NCBI RefSeq assembly: GCF_032854445.1
Contig: NC_088300.1
Location: 55,340,984-55,404,983 of the forward strand
Length of the DNA stretch: 64,000 bases
Direction of reading: 5' to 3'
Source: Liolophura sinensis
Taxonomy: Eukaryota; Mollusca; Polyplacophora; Chitonida; Chitonidae
Position 1 is the first letter of the stretch; each line of letters opens with the position of its first letter. Made by a program: the position numbers and the translations under genes. The notes beneath the pieces are model-generated. The model did not search any database, had not been told where the DNA came from, and saw only the letters and a list, made by a program, of their open reading frames with translations. This document shows positions 46,401 to 56,312 of this stretch, one piece after another.

Positions 46401-49400
46401 TGGAGGTAGCCCTATAGGCCTGTTGTCAAGATTTGTTAACCAGAGCCATAGAATTTTCAACAAGTCAGTTTCGCGATATTAGGTGTGTTTTAACGGTATA
46501 ACGTGGCGAAAAGAATTTGATCACGGAGAATTCTATATCTTACCTCATTTTAAAGGCATCTGGCACTTCATACTTCTACTTCACTCAACAATTAGCTTTC
46601 AAAGCAACGTCGTTGTTCACGTGCTGAGCTGTACTATCGATTGGAATACTTAAATAACGTTGTGATGTATTTTTGCATTATGTCAGATTCTCAATTGACC
46701 TCAGCGTGACTGACGTACCTTACGCAGACCTTATTTTCGAATTCCACTGAGATTTTCGGGGGAAATATCAAGTAAAGGTCAGTGTAAATGGTTGCAAAAG
46801 GTGCGTGGGGATGTTAAGTATTGGGTATGCAGCGAGATATTTGCCGAAGGGGTAGCTGAATACAGATACAATGTCATAATCGACATAGACCGGATTTTAG
46901 GAAATTGTATATCTCGAAAGAGCGCCTGTATAAACAGAATGACATTTCAAACGATGGGCGAAATTTTTTTTTCTAAATGAAATGAAATAAAATAATTGGC
47001 CATCTGTAAACACACGAAAAAATAATTTCGGTCGGGACCTTTTTGAAGGGTCGGTCACGTAACATCAAACATATATTTTAATTTTGGCCCAGTGTACTAC
47101 AGAGATCTGTCTACAACGCGCTACAGAGATCTCTGTACAACGTGCTACAGAGATCTCTTTACAGAGTGCTAACGAGATCCTTGTACAGCGTACCACCAAG
47201 ATCTGTATACAACGTTCTACAGAGATCTGTACACAATGTGCTACAGAGATATCTATACAGCGTGTTAGAGAGATCTCTATACGTGCTACAGAGATCTCTA
47301 CAAACGTGCTACGTAGATCTCTGTACAATGTGCTACAGAGATTTGTATACGGTGTTCTATCGAGATCTCTACACAGTGTGCTACAGAGATCTTTATACAG
47401 CGTGCTACAGAGATGTCTATACAACTTGCTACAGAGATCACTAAGATCTCTATGCAATGTGTTACAGAGGTCTGTACAGTGTGCTACAGAGGTTTCTATA
47501 GCGTGCTACTGGGATATCTGTACAGTGTGCTAAAGAAATATATATACAGTGTGCTAGAGATCTCTATACAGTGTGCTAGAGACATCTCTAAAGAGTGTGC
47601 TAGAGATATCTTTATACAGTGTGTACAGATATCTCACTGCAATGTGTTAAAGATCTGTAAACAGTGTGCTAACGAGATCTCTAAACAGCGTGCTAACGAG
47701 ATCTCTATTCAGTGTGCTAAAGGTCTCTATACAACGTGCTACAGAGATTTTTTATACAGTGTGCTACAGAGATTTTCATACAGTGTGCTACAGAGATTTT
47801 TATACAATGTGCTATAGAATTATATATACAGTGTGATATAGAAATTTATATACAGTGTTCCGCAGAGATCTCTATAGAGTGTGCTACCAAGATCTGTATA
47901 CAATGTTCTACAGAGATAACTATACAGTGCGCTACAGAGATCTCTACACAATCTCTATTCAGTGAGCTGGAGATCTCTATTCAGTGTGCTAGAGATCTCT
48001 ATTCACTGTGCTAGAGATCTCTATACAACGTGCTACAGATATCTCAATTCAGTGTGCTAGAGATATCTGTACAGTGTGCTACACATATTTCTATACAGTA
48101 TGCTACAGAGATATCTATACAATGTGCTACAGAGATGTCTATATAGTGTGCTACAGACATCTCTATACAGTGTGCTACAGACATCTCTATACAGTGTGCT
48201 ACAGAAATCTCTATACAGTGTGCTACAGATATCTCTATACAGTGTGTTAACGAGATCTCTATACGATGTGCTACATAGATTTGTATACAATGTTTTACAG
48301 AGATGTCCACACAGTGTGCTACCAAGATCTCTATACAATGTTCCGCCGAGATCTCTATACTCTGTTCCACAGAGATCTCTATGCGGGGAGCTACAGAAAT
48401 CTGTATACAATGTGCTATAGAGATCTCTATACAGTGTGTTGCAGAGATTTCTATACAATTAACTAGTAATATCATTTCCATGCACCCACCATAAGACAAG
48501 GAAGGCCTGTCTTACCGAATTAAATATCTTTATCCATTTTCCTGTGCCAACTTCCAGGATATCGCCATCATCCCAGTCCACCGACACGCCCAACTGCTCT
48601 ATCCACCTCAGGTCGAGTTTAATCCTCTTCATCTCGTCCGCACAGCTGCCACCGGTGACAAACACTCGCATACCTACAGACAAGAACAGCCTGTCATTCA
48701 GCTGGCTCACAATTCTCAACTCACGAAAGAGTCTTGCAGTAAGGCTGTGTGACTGCGGTGGAACAACTCGATTATGCTTCTGATACGATCTATGTTCAGA
48801 TTTTTAAAATTTATTTAATTGTTTTACAAAGCCATTTTTTAAGAATTTTTCACTTATACGAAGGCGGTCAGTTTTATCGGTGGAAGGAACCGGATTGCCC
48901 GGTGTACGCCATCGATCTTTGGCAAGTTACTGACATACTTGACCTTTGGCGTGGTATTGGTGAAAGACGAGTGGAATTCAACGAACACCAAGGCACCTTA
49001 TTATCACCAAGGCCCAACAAGTAGTGAGAACAGAGGATTACAAATTCTCTGTCCATGGGCGGATCTGAACCCTATCCTCTACGTCCACAATATCAGCAGT
49101 TTATAAAGTAAAGAATGTTGAGATACTCCGCTGATATTATGTGTGTACCTCACATCGTTTGTCTTAGCGATTGAAAGGCAAGCATCTATAACAACTTGAC
49201 CACAACCCACTGCCTCTACACCCACAATAAGAAGCATTTCAATCATTTTTATTTCAGTATATTTGTACGTAGCACTCACTTGAGACGGCCTTAACCTTGT
49301 GCCTTCTGCTGGAGGATATGCCGACAGCTCTGTCCCGGTTCCGTTCTGTGCTGTCTGTTAACGAGTCGTCGTCGGATGTCTGATTACTGATGAACAGAGT

Positions 49401-52400
49401 ATTTTCAGCTTGATATCCCTCTCCTAAAGCAGCTTGATTCTCCTGTGCAACTGGATAAGTTGGTTGATATATTTCGTTTAGGGCGTTATTGTCATTTCTT
49501 GTCTGTGGGTGGATACATCTCGTTGTTTGACCCTCGTTTGCTAAGAAGTTTGCGTTTTGATTGGGCAATAACCCATTCTGCAGGGGTGAGACTACATACC
49601 CGCTCACAGGAGGCACTGTCATTGCTGTAGAAGCGTTTGGCGCCTCGCCATAAGGAGTCGTCGTATTCTGCTCAGATACATCTGAGTAATTGCTCAAATT
49701 CGATTTATAGCTAGTCTCGCTACATGATTTATTAACTCCATGAGCCACGAGTGGAAAACCTTTGAGGTATGTATTGTCGCAAGACAGTTGAGAGCCGCTG
49801 TCGCTATTCTGAGAGCACTGACACACGGGGATCTCAACCAGGGAGTCATCACCTGAGGGACTTTGAAGGAGTGAAGCCTGTCGGCAGTCTGTGTAGGTGT
49901 GGCTGTAATCCGATACATATGTCTGAAGAGTGTCCGGAGAATCGCAGTGCATTCGGCCTCTGAAATGACATTTTTCATGCTGACAACTACCTTCTAGTTC
50001 TTGTTTGATATCTGTCCTCTTGCGTGAGTATGGATAACATGCACGCGGAGAGACGCCGATATATTCATGCCGGTGCGGCCAAGGTTGATGTGAGGGCTGA
50101 TCATGAGGGCTGCCGTCCGGACGTCTTCCGAACAGCATAGGCAGGCGATGATACGGAAGTGACGTGGAACTGATGGACTCTGTATTCTGTTGAGGAACGT
50201 TACTGAAGCTTCTCCATCCATTCTCCATGCGCTGAAAATCTGCAAATGTTACCATGATTAATAATGACTGTCATAGATCAATTCACATGGCGTTATGGAC
50301 ACACTTAGACAAGTTGAAATGACGGAGAAATTTCAAACGTCTTTAGGTCTGGGTATATAGGGCAAAGCGATTCGCCTGAATCACGATCACTGAACGTTGT
50401 TTAACTGCATATTCAACAGATTTTGACGTTTGCTGACCGTTTTTCTATAAGGAGGAAACGGTAGTGCCCGAGATAAACCGCTAACCTTTGGCGATTGACT
50501 TATATTGACTTATTAGTAATGGTTGGAATAAAAACAAATTATACCACATGTCCGATTTTTCGTCTGTTCTCAAAGAGACTCGAAATTTCGACGAATGGCC
50601 TGGATTGCTATCCAGATATTTTACCTTTTATAAACTGTAAGTTTCTGGGGATAATTTCTGCGGCCTGCGAGTCGATCCGGTCCAAACCTTCTTGAATGTG
50701 TCCCACAGAGATGTTTTTTTTGGAACAGTGTCGCAAAAACATCATAGTCACGCTTTTATCTGGGTTTTTTTTTTCATAGTCTTCCAACATCTGGTAACAT
50801 GAAATTGTGAGGTAAGACGGAAGTTTGCAAGAATGTAAGAATTTGGGACAAATTATAACACTGACTCGACCGAGAAATACTTAAAAGAAATAAATAAAAG
50901 AGGCCATAATAACAAGTATGCCTGATTCGAAAATTTAAGTGCATAAATTAAGAACGATGTTTGCACTCCGAAACAAGGCATTCAGAGAATCCCACCAGCT
51001 CCCCTACTATAGCAGTCAACTAGACAATGGAATTGTGTTGTGGTGGTAGAGACGTCATTGTGGGGAGTTCGTGCTCAAACTGAGGCAGTGGTCTTTGATA
51101 CGCAAACTGTGAACTGCATGCGGCAATCCGTGAACAATCACAACGCTGTGAATAGCTGAGCAAATGTTGAGCTATGGTAGTTAAAAAATAATTTTGGGGT
51201 GTTGGATTACCAACTCGCTGTAGTGATCTTTGAATATCGCTTCCCATGATAAGCTGTCCGTGTATAATGAGAGACCATTGCAGCCATCTGATTGGCTGAG
51301 CGAATACTCAGCTGACAACAGTCACTGTCTGTGTGGATGGTTTAAACATTCTGTCAGAGTGTAGGAACACAGACCCCAAAAGACGATTTTAGTTCTGTGT
51401 ATTTTAGGGTGTAAAGTCTTTTTTGCTGCCAGCCTGCCGTTTTTTGGTGTACAGGTGCATGCTTGGTATCAAATTGATGGAAATTGTCTAAGCTTTGGAC
51501 AGGTATGAGTTTTAATGATGAAAGTTTGAAATTCTGGTGATGAGGCTGCGAGTGACGTCCCCCTTGGCGTTGCTAGGCACCCCTCCCAACTGCCGGCAAA
51601 GAAAGGTCCAGATTTTGACGGTCAACCTATGTCAAGATTTTTGTGGCCTTTTTTTCTCACAGTCTGGGCCATGTAAGCACCAAAGCTTATTGGCCACGGA
51701 ATGTTTGGGACAGATCTACAGAGCTAAACGTTAACATTGTCGCTCATGGAAAACTAATGGGGGTCTGTGGCCTGATCTGAAGGCACATGCATCGGCCAGT
51801 GTCATAGGTTCGTAGTACTATTAAAGACGTGGAAAGCTTTCTACAGATACTGAGTATACCAGACAAACTGATATACACCAAGGTAAATTCTTACACTCTA
51901 CAAATCTGGTAAAGTAGATAAAGAGACAACAAGCTTTTATAGATAAGTGATTGCATAATAGCTCAACAAGAAAGGTTTGTAGAAATCCATGTTTACAGGA
52001 GAACAGAATGAAGTCAATCAGAATGTCTGTCCTCAATATAGGAAAATGGCTAAATCGCCAGAGAAACCCAATACCCTTCTTGTTCTCCTACATGTAGGTA
52101 GGCGTGTGCATAAAAATTGTAACATGAAACCTTTCACTACAAAAATCTGACAAAGTCCATAAATCTCATAAGCTATGAAGTCACAGAAACTCTATACACA
52201 ATAAATTGTTGCCCTGCATGGGGATTTAATTTCTAGAGAGCGTGTGTACTACAAAAAACAAACTGAAGTTTATATAACTGGTAAATTTTTGAACTGAAAG
52301 TCTATCAATTAAAATCATTAACATTCACAAAGCCTATAAAACAGTTCAACCCGCCATCAGTAGGCACTTTGTAGATGTACACAGGCGAAAAGAAACATAA

Positions 52401-54071
52401 AAAATACACAAACAAAACATAACTTTCTATCACTGTATGTTGGAGATCCACGTATGATTGCCATTATACTGGAGCTAAAAAAAGCTTAATCTGAGAATGT
52501 GCATTTACAAACCATACCTTAAACAAGGGAGCATAACAAAAAGCCTAACCCTCAATCCATGTGTAATAGTCCAATACACAAGAGTTTAAAAAGGCTTAAC
52601 CTGCCATCAGAGAATGTGCATTTACACACCATATCTTGGATTAGAGAGCTAAACAAAAAAGCTTGACCTTCCAACAAAGAATGAGAGTTCACTATACATG
52701 TACAGGTGCTAAAAGAAAAAGCTTAACCTTCAATCCATGTATGAGAGCCCATTATACTAAAGCTAAAAAAAAGCTTAACCCGATACCGACATTTTCCTCC
52801 CCCACCCCCACAATACATCGCGATCTGCGATCGATTTGACGCTATTTTCAATAGAATTACCAAAAATATATCTACGAGGACATAACTGTATTGATTTTGT
52901 GTATAGGAAACATTTTCCTGCTCGATCTGCATACTCTATTGGTTCCATTTCTGTCAACACCTAAAGAAGCTATACAGAAAAGTCTGGCTAAAAACAGCCC
53001 AAATAATTACCTTTCACAAAATATCAGCCTCGTCTGTGCACGTGTTATGGTTTAAAAAGTTCCTAATCTTTATAAAGCGGATCGCATGATATCCTTTTTT
53101 CCAACTTAAGAAACATTTTAACACTATAAATAGTACAGGCACCAATCTGATATTTACTGAAAGGCAAATGATTTGAAATATTCCTGGTAAATACAGATAA
53201 CTTGATTTGATTAGCGAATGTCCATTTTTGTTTTGGCCTCTTTTACTGACATGCGCTTTTATTCCAGAACTTGAAAATAATTATGACCAATGCCTTTTGA
53301 ACATGTTCAACAGGGATCGATGTCTGGTTGAGTGGATTACTAAGAGGGTTACTGAGTGCTGAGGGCTTAACGTCGTGCTTAACAATTTTTTAGTCATTTG
53401 ACGACGAAGGAGTCCTTAGAGTGCATGCACGTGCAATATGCCTCCTTGCTCCAGGACGGATTTCCACCGATCCTTTATCTAGTGCTGCTTTACTAAGACG
53501 TTGCGCTATCCCCTTCATGCTGAACGCCAAGCGAGGAAGTTACACCTGTCTCTTGTTTTCAGGTTTTCGGTGTGACCCGACCCAGAATTGACCTTGGATC
53601 TACCGCTTATGAGGCGGACGCTCTACCAACTAAGCCATCGATGTTCGATTAGGATATACGCTATTCACTACTATCATTAAATGTTTAATGATGTTAATTT
53701 AAACCTAACACATTTTTTGGTTATATATATCCCCATAAAATATTCTGTCAGGATAGGCTGTTATTTAAGCCTAGAAATGGTGAATATATCCGCCTAAATA
53801 TTCCCGGTTGTTAAGCCTCAGTGCTGGTGAACCACTTCTTTGCTGAATGGGCACAATCATAGAGAAATAACGACATATATCTTACCCATCTGAACTTCAT
53901 GTTAAATGACAGAGCGTTTGCCAGTTTGTACACTCCAGGCCCAGACATTGTTCGAAGATCCAACTTGTAACATATCTTATCCCAGATGTCGGGTGGCACA
54001 TCGTTAACATTCCACTGGTACATGAAGTGAGGACAGCTCCATCGGTGGAAATGATTGTCAGGGGGTTCCAT
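43151..54071 (-). CDS. Act1/CIKS (TRAF3IP2)-like adaptor, death domain plus SEFIR, five exons
   Basis: Exons 54071-53886, 50790-50625, 50239-49280, 48673-48516 and 43417-43151 join in phases 0, 1, 1 and 0 into 1737 bases, 578 residues plus TAG. The first two exons (DVPPDIWDKICYKLDLRTMS; MLEDYEKKNP-KSVTMMFLRH) form a death domain. Exon 3 is a 320-residue low-complexity Ser/Asn/Gln/Pro linker. Exons 4 and 5 form a SEFIR domain: VFVTGG at strand A, SVDWDDGDI, KWIKIFN, then LVLIGVTKSYV, MNIVFTQTG and a CFPG-K-ELETSLRKKL end. Act1 proteins couple IL-17 receptors to TRAF proteins in the cytoplasm by SEFIR-SEFIR contact. Human Act1 is of similar length. SEFIR with an N-terminal death domain fits invertebrate Act1-type proteins as I recall them. 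Domain calls are by eye; the intron phases are strong evidence that the model is right. Confidence 0.82.
43676..44442. repeat. 49-bp satellite organised as 98-bp dimers (intron 4)
   Basis: Two alternating 49-bp monomers share GATAGGACACTGTGCTAAGG but differ at their ends: one ends CTCTATACAATCGACTGCTC, the other CTCTATATATAGCCTACTGC. The junction CGACT recurs at 43896, 43994 and 44092, exactly 98 bp apart. The array resumes after the SINE to about 45035 in degenerate form. Confidence 0.9.
44443..44793 (+). mobile_element. SINE-2, tRNA-headed, inserted in the 49-bp satellite
   Basis: The tRNA-like head has an A-box-like TAGCACAGTTAGTAGAGCG and a B-box region near GATCGAGTCAC. A central domain follows (CTTCCTCGCTTGGCGTTCAG; GCAGCACTAGAT-AAAGAGCG), then the ending GACGTTAAACCCC and a (CACT)n tail. 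Flanking satellite DNA is duplicated: AGTATGCTGTCG at 44431-44442 and AGTGTGCTGTCG at 44794-44805. This type of SINE end I associate with molluscs. Confidence 0.85.
44794..45155. repeat. Satellite remnant: 49-bp units grading into 24-bp units
   Basis: After the SINE, degenerate 49-bp units (CACTGCTCTGCTGATAAGAC) continue. From about 45030 the motif becomes ACAGAGATCTCTGTACAATG, the unit of the 47088-48468 array. Confidence 0.7.
45160..47085. other. Intron 4 interior, no gene seen
   Basis: Unique AT-rich sequence between the two satellite blocks; no supported exon. Confidence 0.35.
47088..48468. repeat. 24-bp satellite, about 55 copies (intron 4)
   Basis: The unit is GTGCTACAGAGATCTCTATACAGT with many one-base changes. 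The core AGAGATCTCT is a 10-bp palindrome, so BglII sites recur throughout. The period of 24 leaves several frames open for more than 100 codons on both strands, a by-product of the period. The array ends 47 bp from the 5' splice site of Act1-like exon 4 (48516/48515). Confidence 0.9.
48516..48673 (-). CDS. Act1-like exon 4: first half of SEFIR
   Basis: Acceptor TTCTTGTCTGTAG precedes 48673; donor TTCG then GTAAGA after 48516. The segment RVFVTGGSCADEMKRIKLDL aligns with the SEFIR start (KVFITYS...). GVSVDWDDGD and GKWIKIFN align with the following strand and helix. Confidence 0.8.
48797..49085 (-). repeat. Diverged SINE related to SINE-1, in intron 3
   Basis: It begins like SINE-1 (AAGAATTTTTCACTTATACG, AAGGCGGTCAG) but continues into a different body (GGCAAGTTACTGACA, GGTGAAAGACGAGTGGAATT, GGGCGGATCTGAACCC). 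It is the best copy of the type also seen at 2095-2335 and 50435-50500. Confidence 0.6.
49280..50239 (-). CDS. Act1-like exon 3: low-complexity linker
   Basis: Acceptor ACATTTGCAG before 50239; donor CAA then GTGAGT after 49280. The 960 bases are open throughout, the longest non-repetitive exon in the window. The protein is rich in Ser, Asn, Gln, Thr and Pro with scattered Cys/His pairs, has no fold I can name, and ends SSSRRHKVKAVSS just before SEFIR. I saw no clear TRAF-binding motif. Low-complexity linkers of this kind are expected between the domains of Act1 proteins. Confidence 0.8.
50435..50502 (-). repeat. SINE fragment in intron 2
   Basis: TATAAGGAGGAAACGGTAGT and CTAACCTTTGGCGATTGACT echo the 48797-49085 and 2095-2335 copies. 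Confidence 0.35.
50625..50790 (-). CDS. Act1-like exon 2: second half of death domain
   Basis: Acceptor CATGTTACCAG before 50790; donor AAAAG then GTAAAA after 50625; incoming phase 0, outgoing phase 1. MLEDYEKKNPDKSVTMMFLR fits death-domain helices 4-5, where an L-x3-(W/Y)-E pattern is typical, followed by helix 6 (EGLDRIDSQAAEI). Confidence 0.75.
52190..52795. repeat. Degenerate tandem repeat, about 55-65-bp unit (intron 1)
   Basis: The block GCTAAA-AAAAAGCTTAACCT, then CAATCCATGTATGAGAG or AGAATGTGCATTTACA-ACCAT, recurs six or more times with many changes. Confidence 0.55.
53345..53636 (-). mobile_element. SINE-2, second copy (intron 1)
   Basis: The reverse complement shows the same tRNA-like head (GGCTTAGTTGGTAGAGCGTC), central domain (CTTCCTCGCTTGGCGTTCAG) and end (CACGACGTTAAG) as 44443-44793. 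It lacks about 70 bp of the middle present in that copy (after GATAGCGCAACG), so it is either a shorter subfamily or a deletion. Confidence 0.75.
53886..54071 (-). CDS. Act1-like exon 1: start and first half of death domain
   Basis: The ATG at 54071 has a good context (AAG ATG G). There are 62 codons to the donor TGG then GTAAGA, phase 0. The segment VNDVPPDIWDKICYKLDLRT, followed by VYKLANAL, fits death-domain helices 1-2. A CAG acceptor-like site at about 54105 would put a stop in frame upstream, so this ATG is the likely start; the site may instead end a 5' UTR intron. Confidence 0.72.
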
Positions 54072-54074
54072 CTT

Positions 54075-55835
54075 ACACCAGTTTATCCCGCCCACATGTC
54101 ACCTGGGTAGAAACAACACAAACTAAAGCACTAAATATGTATTCTTCTGTCCGTACTTGCCTCTGTGTTCTTGCTTATCCATATATGGAGGCTGTACATG
54201 GAAATTTTCGGTGGAATGACAACACTGCAAAAGCTTTATCACTAGTGCACTATAGGACACCAGCAGACTAATGGTGACGTCATTTGTCGATCACACAATT
54301 ACCATCTGTATCTGTACGTATACGTATAGTCTTAAAGTTGGTTTCTTACACAAACGACACGTTTTGACTTCCAACAACAAATTTTGCAGTAAAGTTACTA
54401 AAATCGGTGTTTCTAACAGAAACTACCAAAATTCATAAACCAGGCACCCAGCAAATTTTTTTTACCACCACCTGCTGTTTGAAGCTGTACAATGTTGCAG
54501 CATAGGTATATAGATGTCCGTGTCTATGTTTGTCCCTGAAGTCTATTAAGAAAATACTCATGCGCCCTGAAACCTTGTCTGGCATACTGCGCGTACGTAC
54601 CGTATAGTTCGCGTCAACGTTGACTGAATGTGCAGCTCCTATCATTCAGCTTACATAGCACGACATCAGACCTAACAATGCGTTTCCACAAATTCATGTA
54701 GCCAATGAGAAGCGTTTCCGTTTAAATTTGGGTTAAATGAATATGCAAGTGCACTGTTGAATGAATGGATATGAAACTGTATAGGATGACATGCACTTTA
54801 CACAACTCGTAATGTGGGTGGAATATTAGTACACTTTAATTTCAAACACAAACATAAATGCAGTGAGATTAGCAGGATGTAAATTAGAAGAAAAAAAAAT
54901 GAGGAAAAACGCAAATAAACTGTATGCTTAGCAGCTGTACACACATCGGATAACATCGGGCCACAACACCGCTAGTATCAACTGATTTGTACTGTCATAA
55001 ATTCTTTCTCTTATTTCGAATATAGCTTTACGTAGAACTGCCCCAAAATTAAGACGGAGTATCGTTCAGTGCATGCATAGAACTAGCAGTACATCTCTTT
55101 CGGCAATGTATAAGCTACCGAAAAGTATTATTTAACACAACTTGTAACTTCTTAAATGTATAATTTTTATACGTGGACCATGAATGACAGCAGTATATGT
55201 TACATTTGTACACTTTAAACATATATCTAACAGATATGTGCCCACATCAAATTTTCTTAACGGCAGATCATTAAAAATGGCTGCTGATGAAAGCTTTGTA
55301 TAGTCTGACATTGTTAGAGTTTAGTGTGTGGAGGTTTCAAGTCATAACCAACTAGAGCCACGATCACTGGAAATTGTTCGTATTATAAATGCTATCACGA
55401 TGCTGAGCGTGCAGTCAAGTAGAATATGAAGAGCCTTGGTCGAGAGGCAAGACGCAAATCTTCGGCTTATAACAAGTGGTTGATAAAACGATAAGTAATA
55501 TTGCATTCAACACCAGCTATTGACAAATCAAGGTCAGTGTCATGTAAATATCTGAAGCAAATAAGGAAAATGAGTTGCACCATGGAGGTGCCGTATGGTA
55601 GATGTGAACCATTCACCTTAAAACGCATGTGCCGCTCACTACGTTCGATTTACATCACTGCCATCATTAGGCACACTTGACATCAAGTCCTGGTTCATCA
55701 CCGTTACCCCAGGGACCTCGGCGTTGGGTGCAGTGTTATACGAGATAAGGCTTCTCCTTGTGCGAGGAGTATGATGCTAAGAAATATTGTTTAACCACTC
55801 AGCAACTGCACCAGTGCAACTGAACAAAACTATAA
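54075..55835. other. Upstream region of the Act1-like gene, no gene seen
   Basis: Probable promoter side of the minus-strand gene. I see no clear TATA box and no exon. Confidence 0.3.
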
Positions 55836-55836
55836 A

Positions 55837-55876
55837 ACTTTCCGAGGGGAATTTTTGAAAAGTCCCCTCGGAAAGT
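55837..55876. repeat. Perfect 14-bp hairpin
   Basis: ACTTTCCGAGGGGA at 55837-55850 and its exact reverse complement at 55863-55876, with a 12-base loop between. Confidence 0.85.
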
Positions 55877-56144
55877 CCGATCCTTGCATCATTTTTGTCC
55901 CTAGGCAAAATGGCTATTTTTAAATCACGTGTAAACAAAATAGGTATAGGGACCGGTATATGATTATACACCAACGTCAATATTGCCAGCCTTCCTTATC
56001 CAACCGTATTACAGGACTCCCAGTAGTAAGCTAATGCTTTACTTTAAATTCGGTTAATGTATGCACAGGCACTGATTCATTATTTACACTGAGCACTGAA
56101 CCTTATAAACGCTCAGCAGTTTCGTTCCATTTGTTGCACTCATA

Positions 56145-56300
56145 GTGTCCGCCCCCCCCCCCCCCTAATAATTCTGATCCTTAGTGAGAGATAGCTTTTC
56201 AATGATAAAGTGCCCCCCTCCCCACCCCGTAATGCTGATCCTTAGACAAAGATGGCTTTTCATTAATGACCTGTCCCTCCCACCCCACAGTAATGGTGAT
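56145..56300. repeat. About 67-bp direct repeat, two and a half copies
   Basis: The block CCCCCC-TAAT-CTGATCCTTAG, then GA-GGCTTTTCA-TAATGA, recurs. The next copy breaks off at GTAATGGTGATCC, just where the 21-bp array begins. It includes a C-run at 56151-56166. Confidence 0.65.
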
Positions 56301-56312
56301 CCCCATGTTATG

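Noticed and set aside
47065-48499. Open frames of 80-151 codons in the 24-bp array
   Set aside because: Same cause: a 24-bp period keeps frames open on both strands. The array is intronic in the Act1-like gene.
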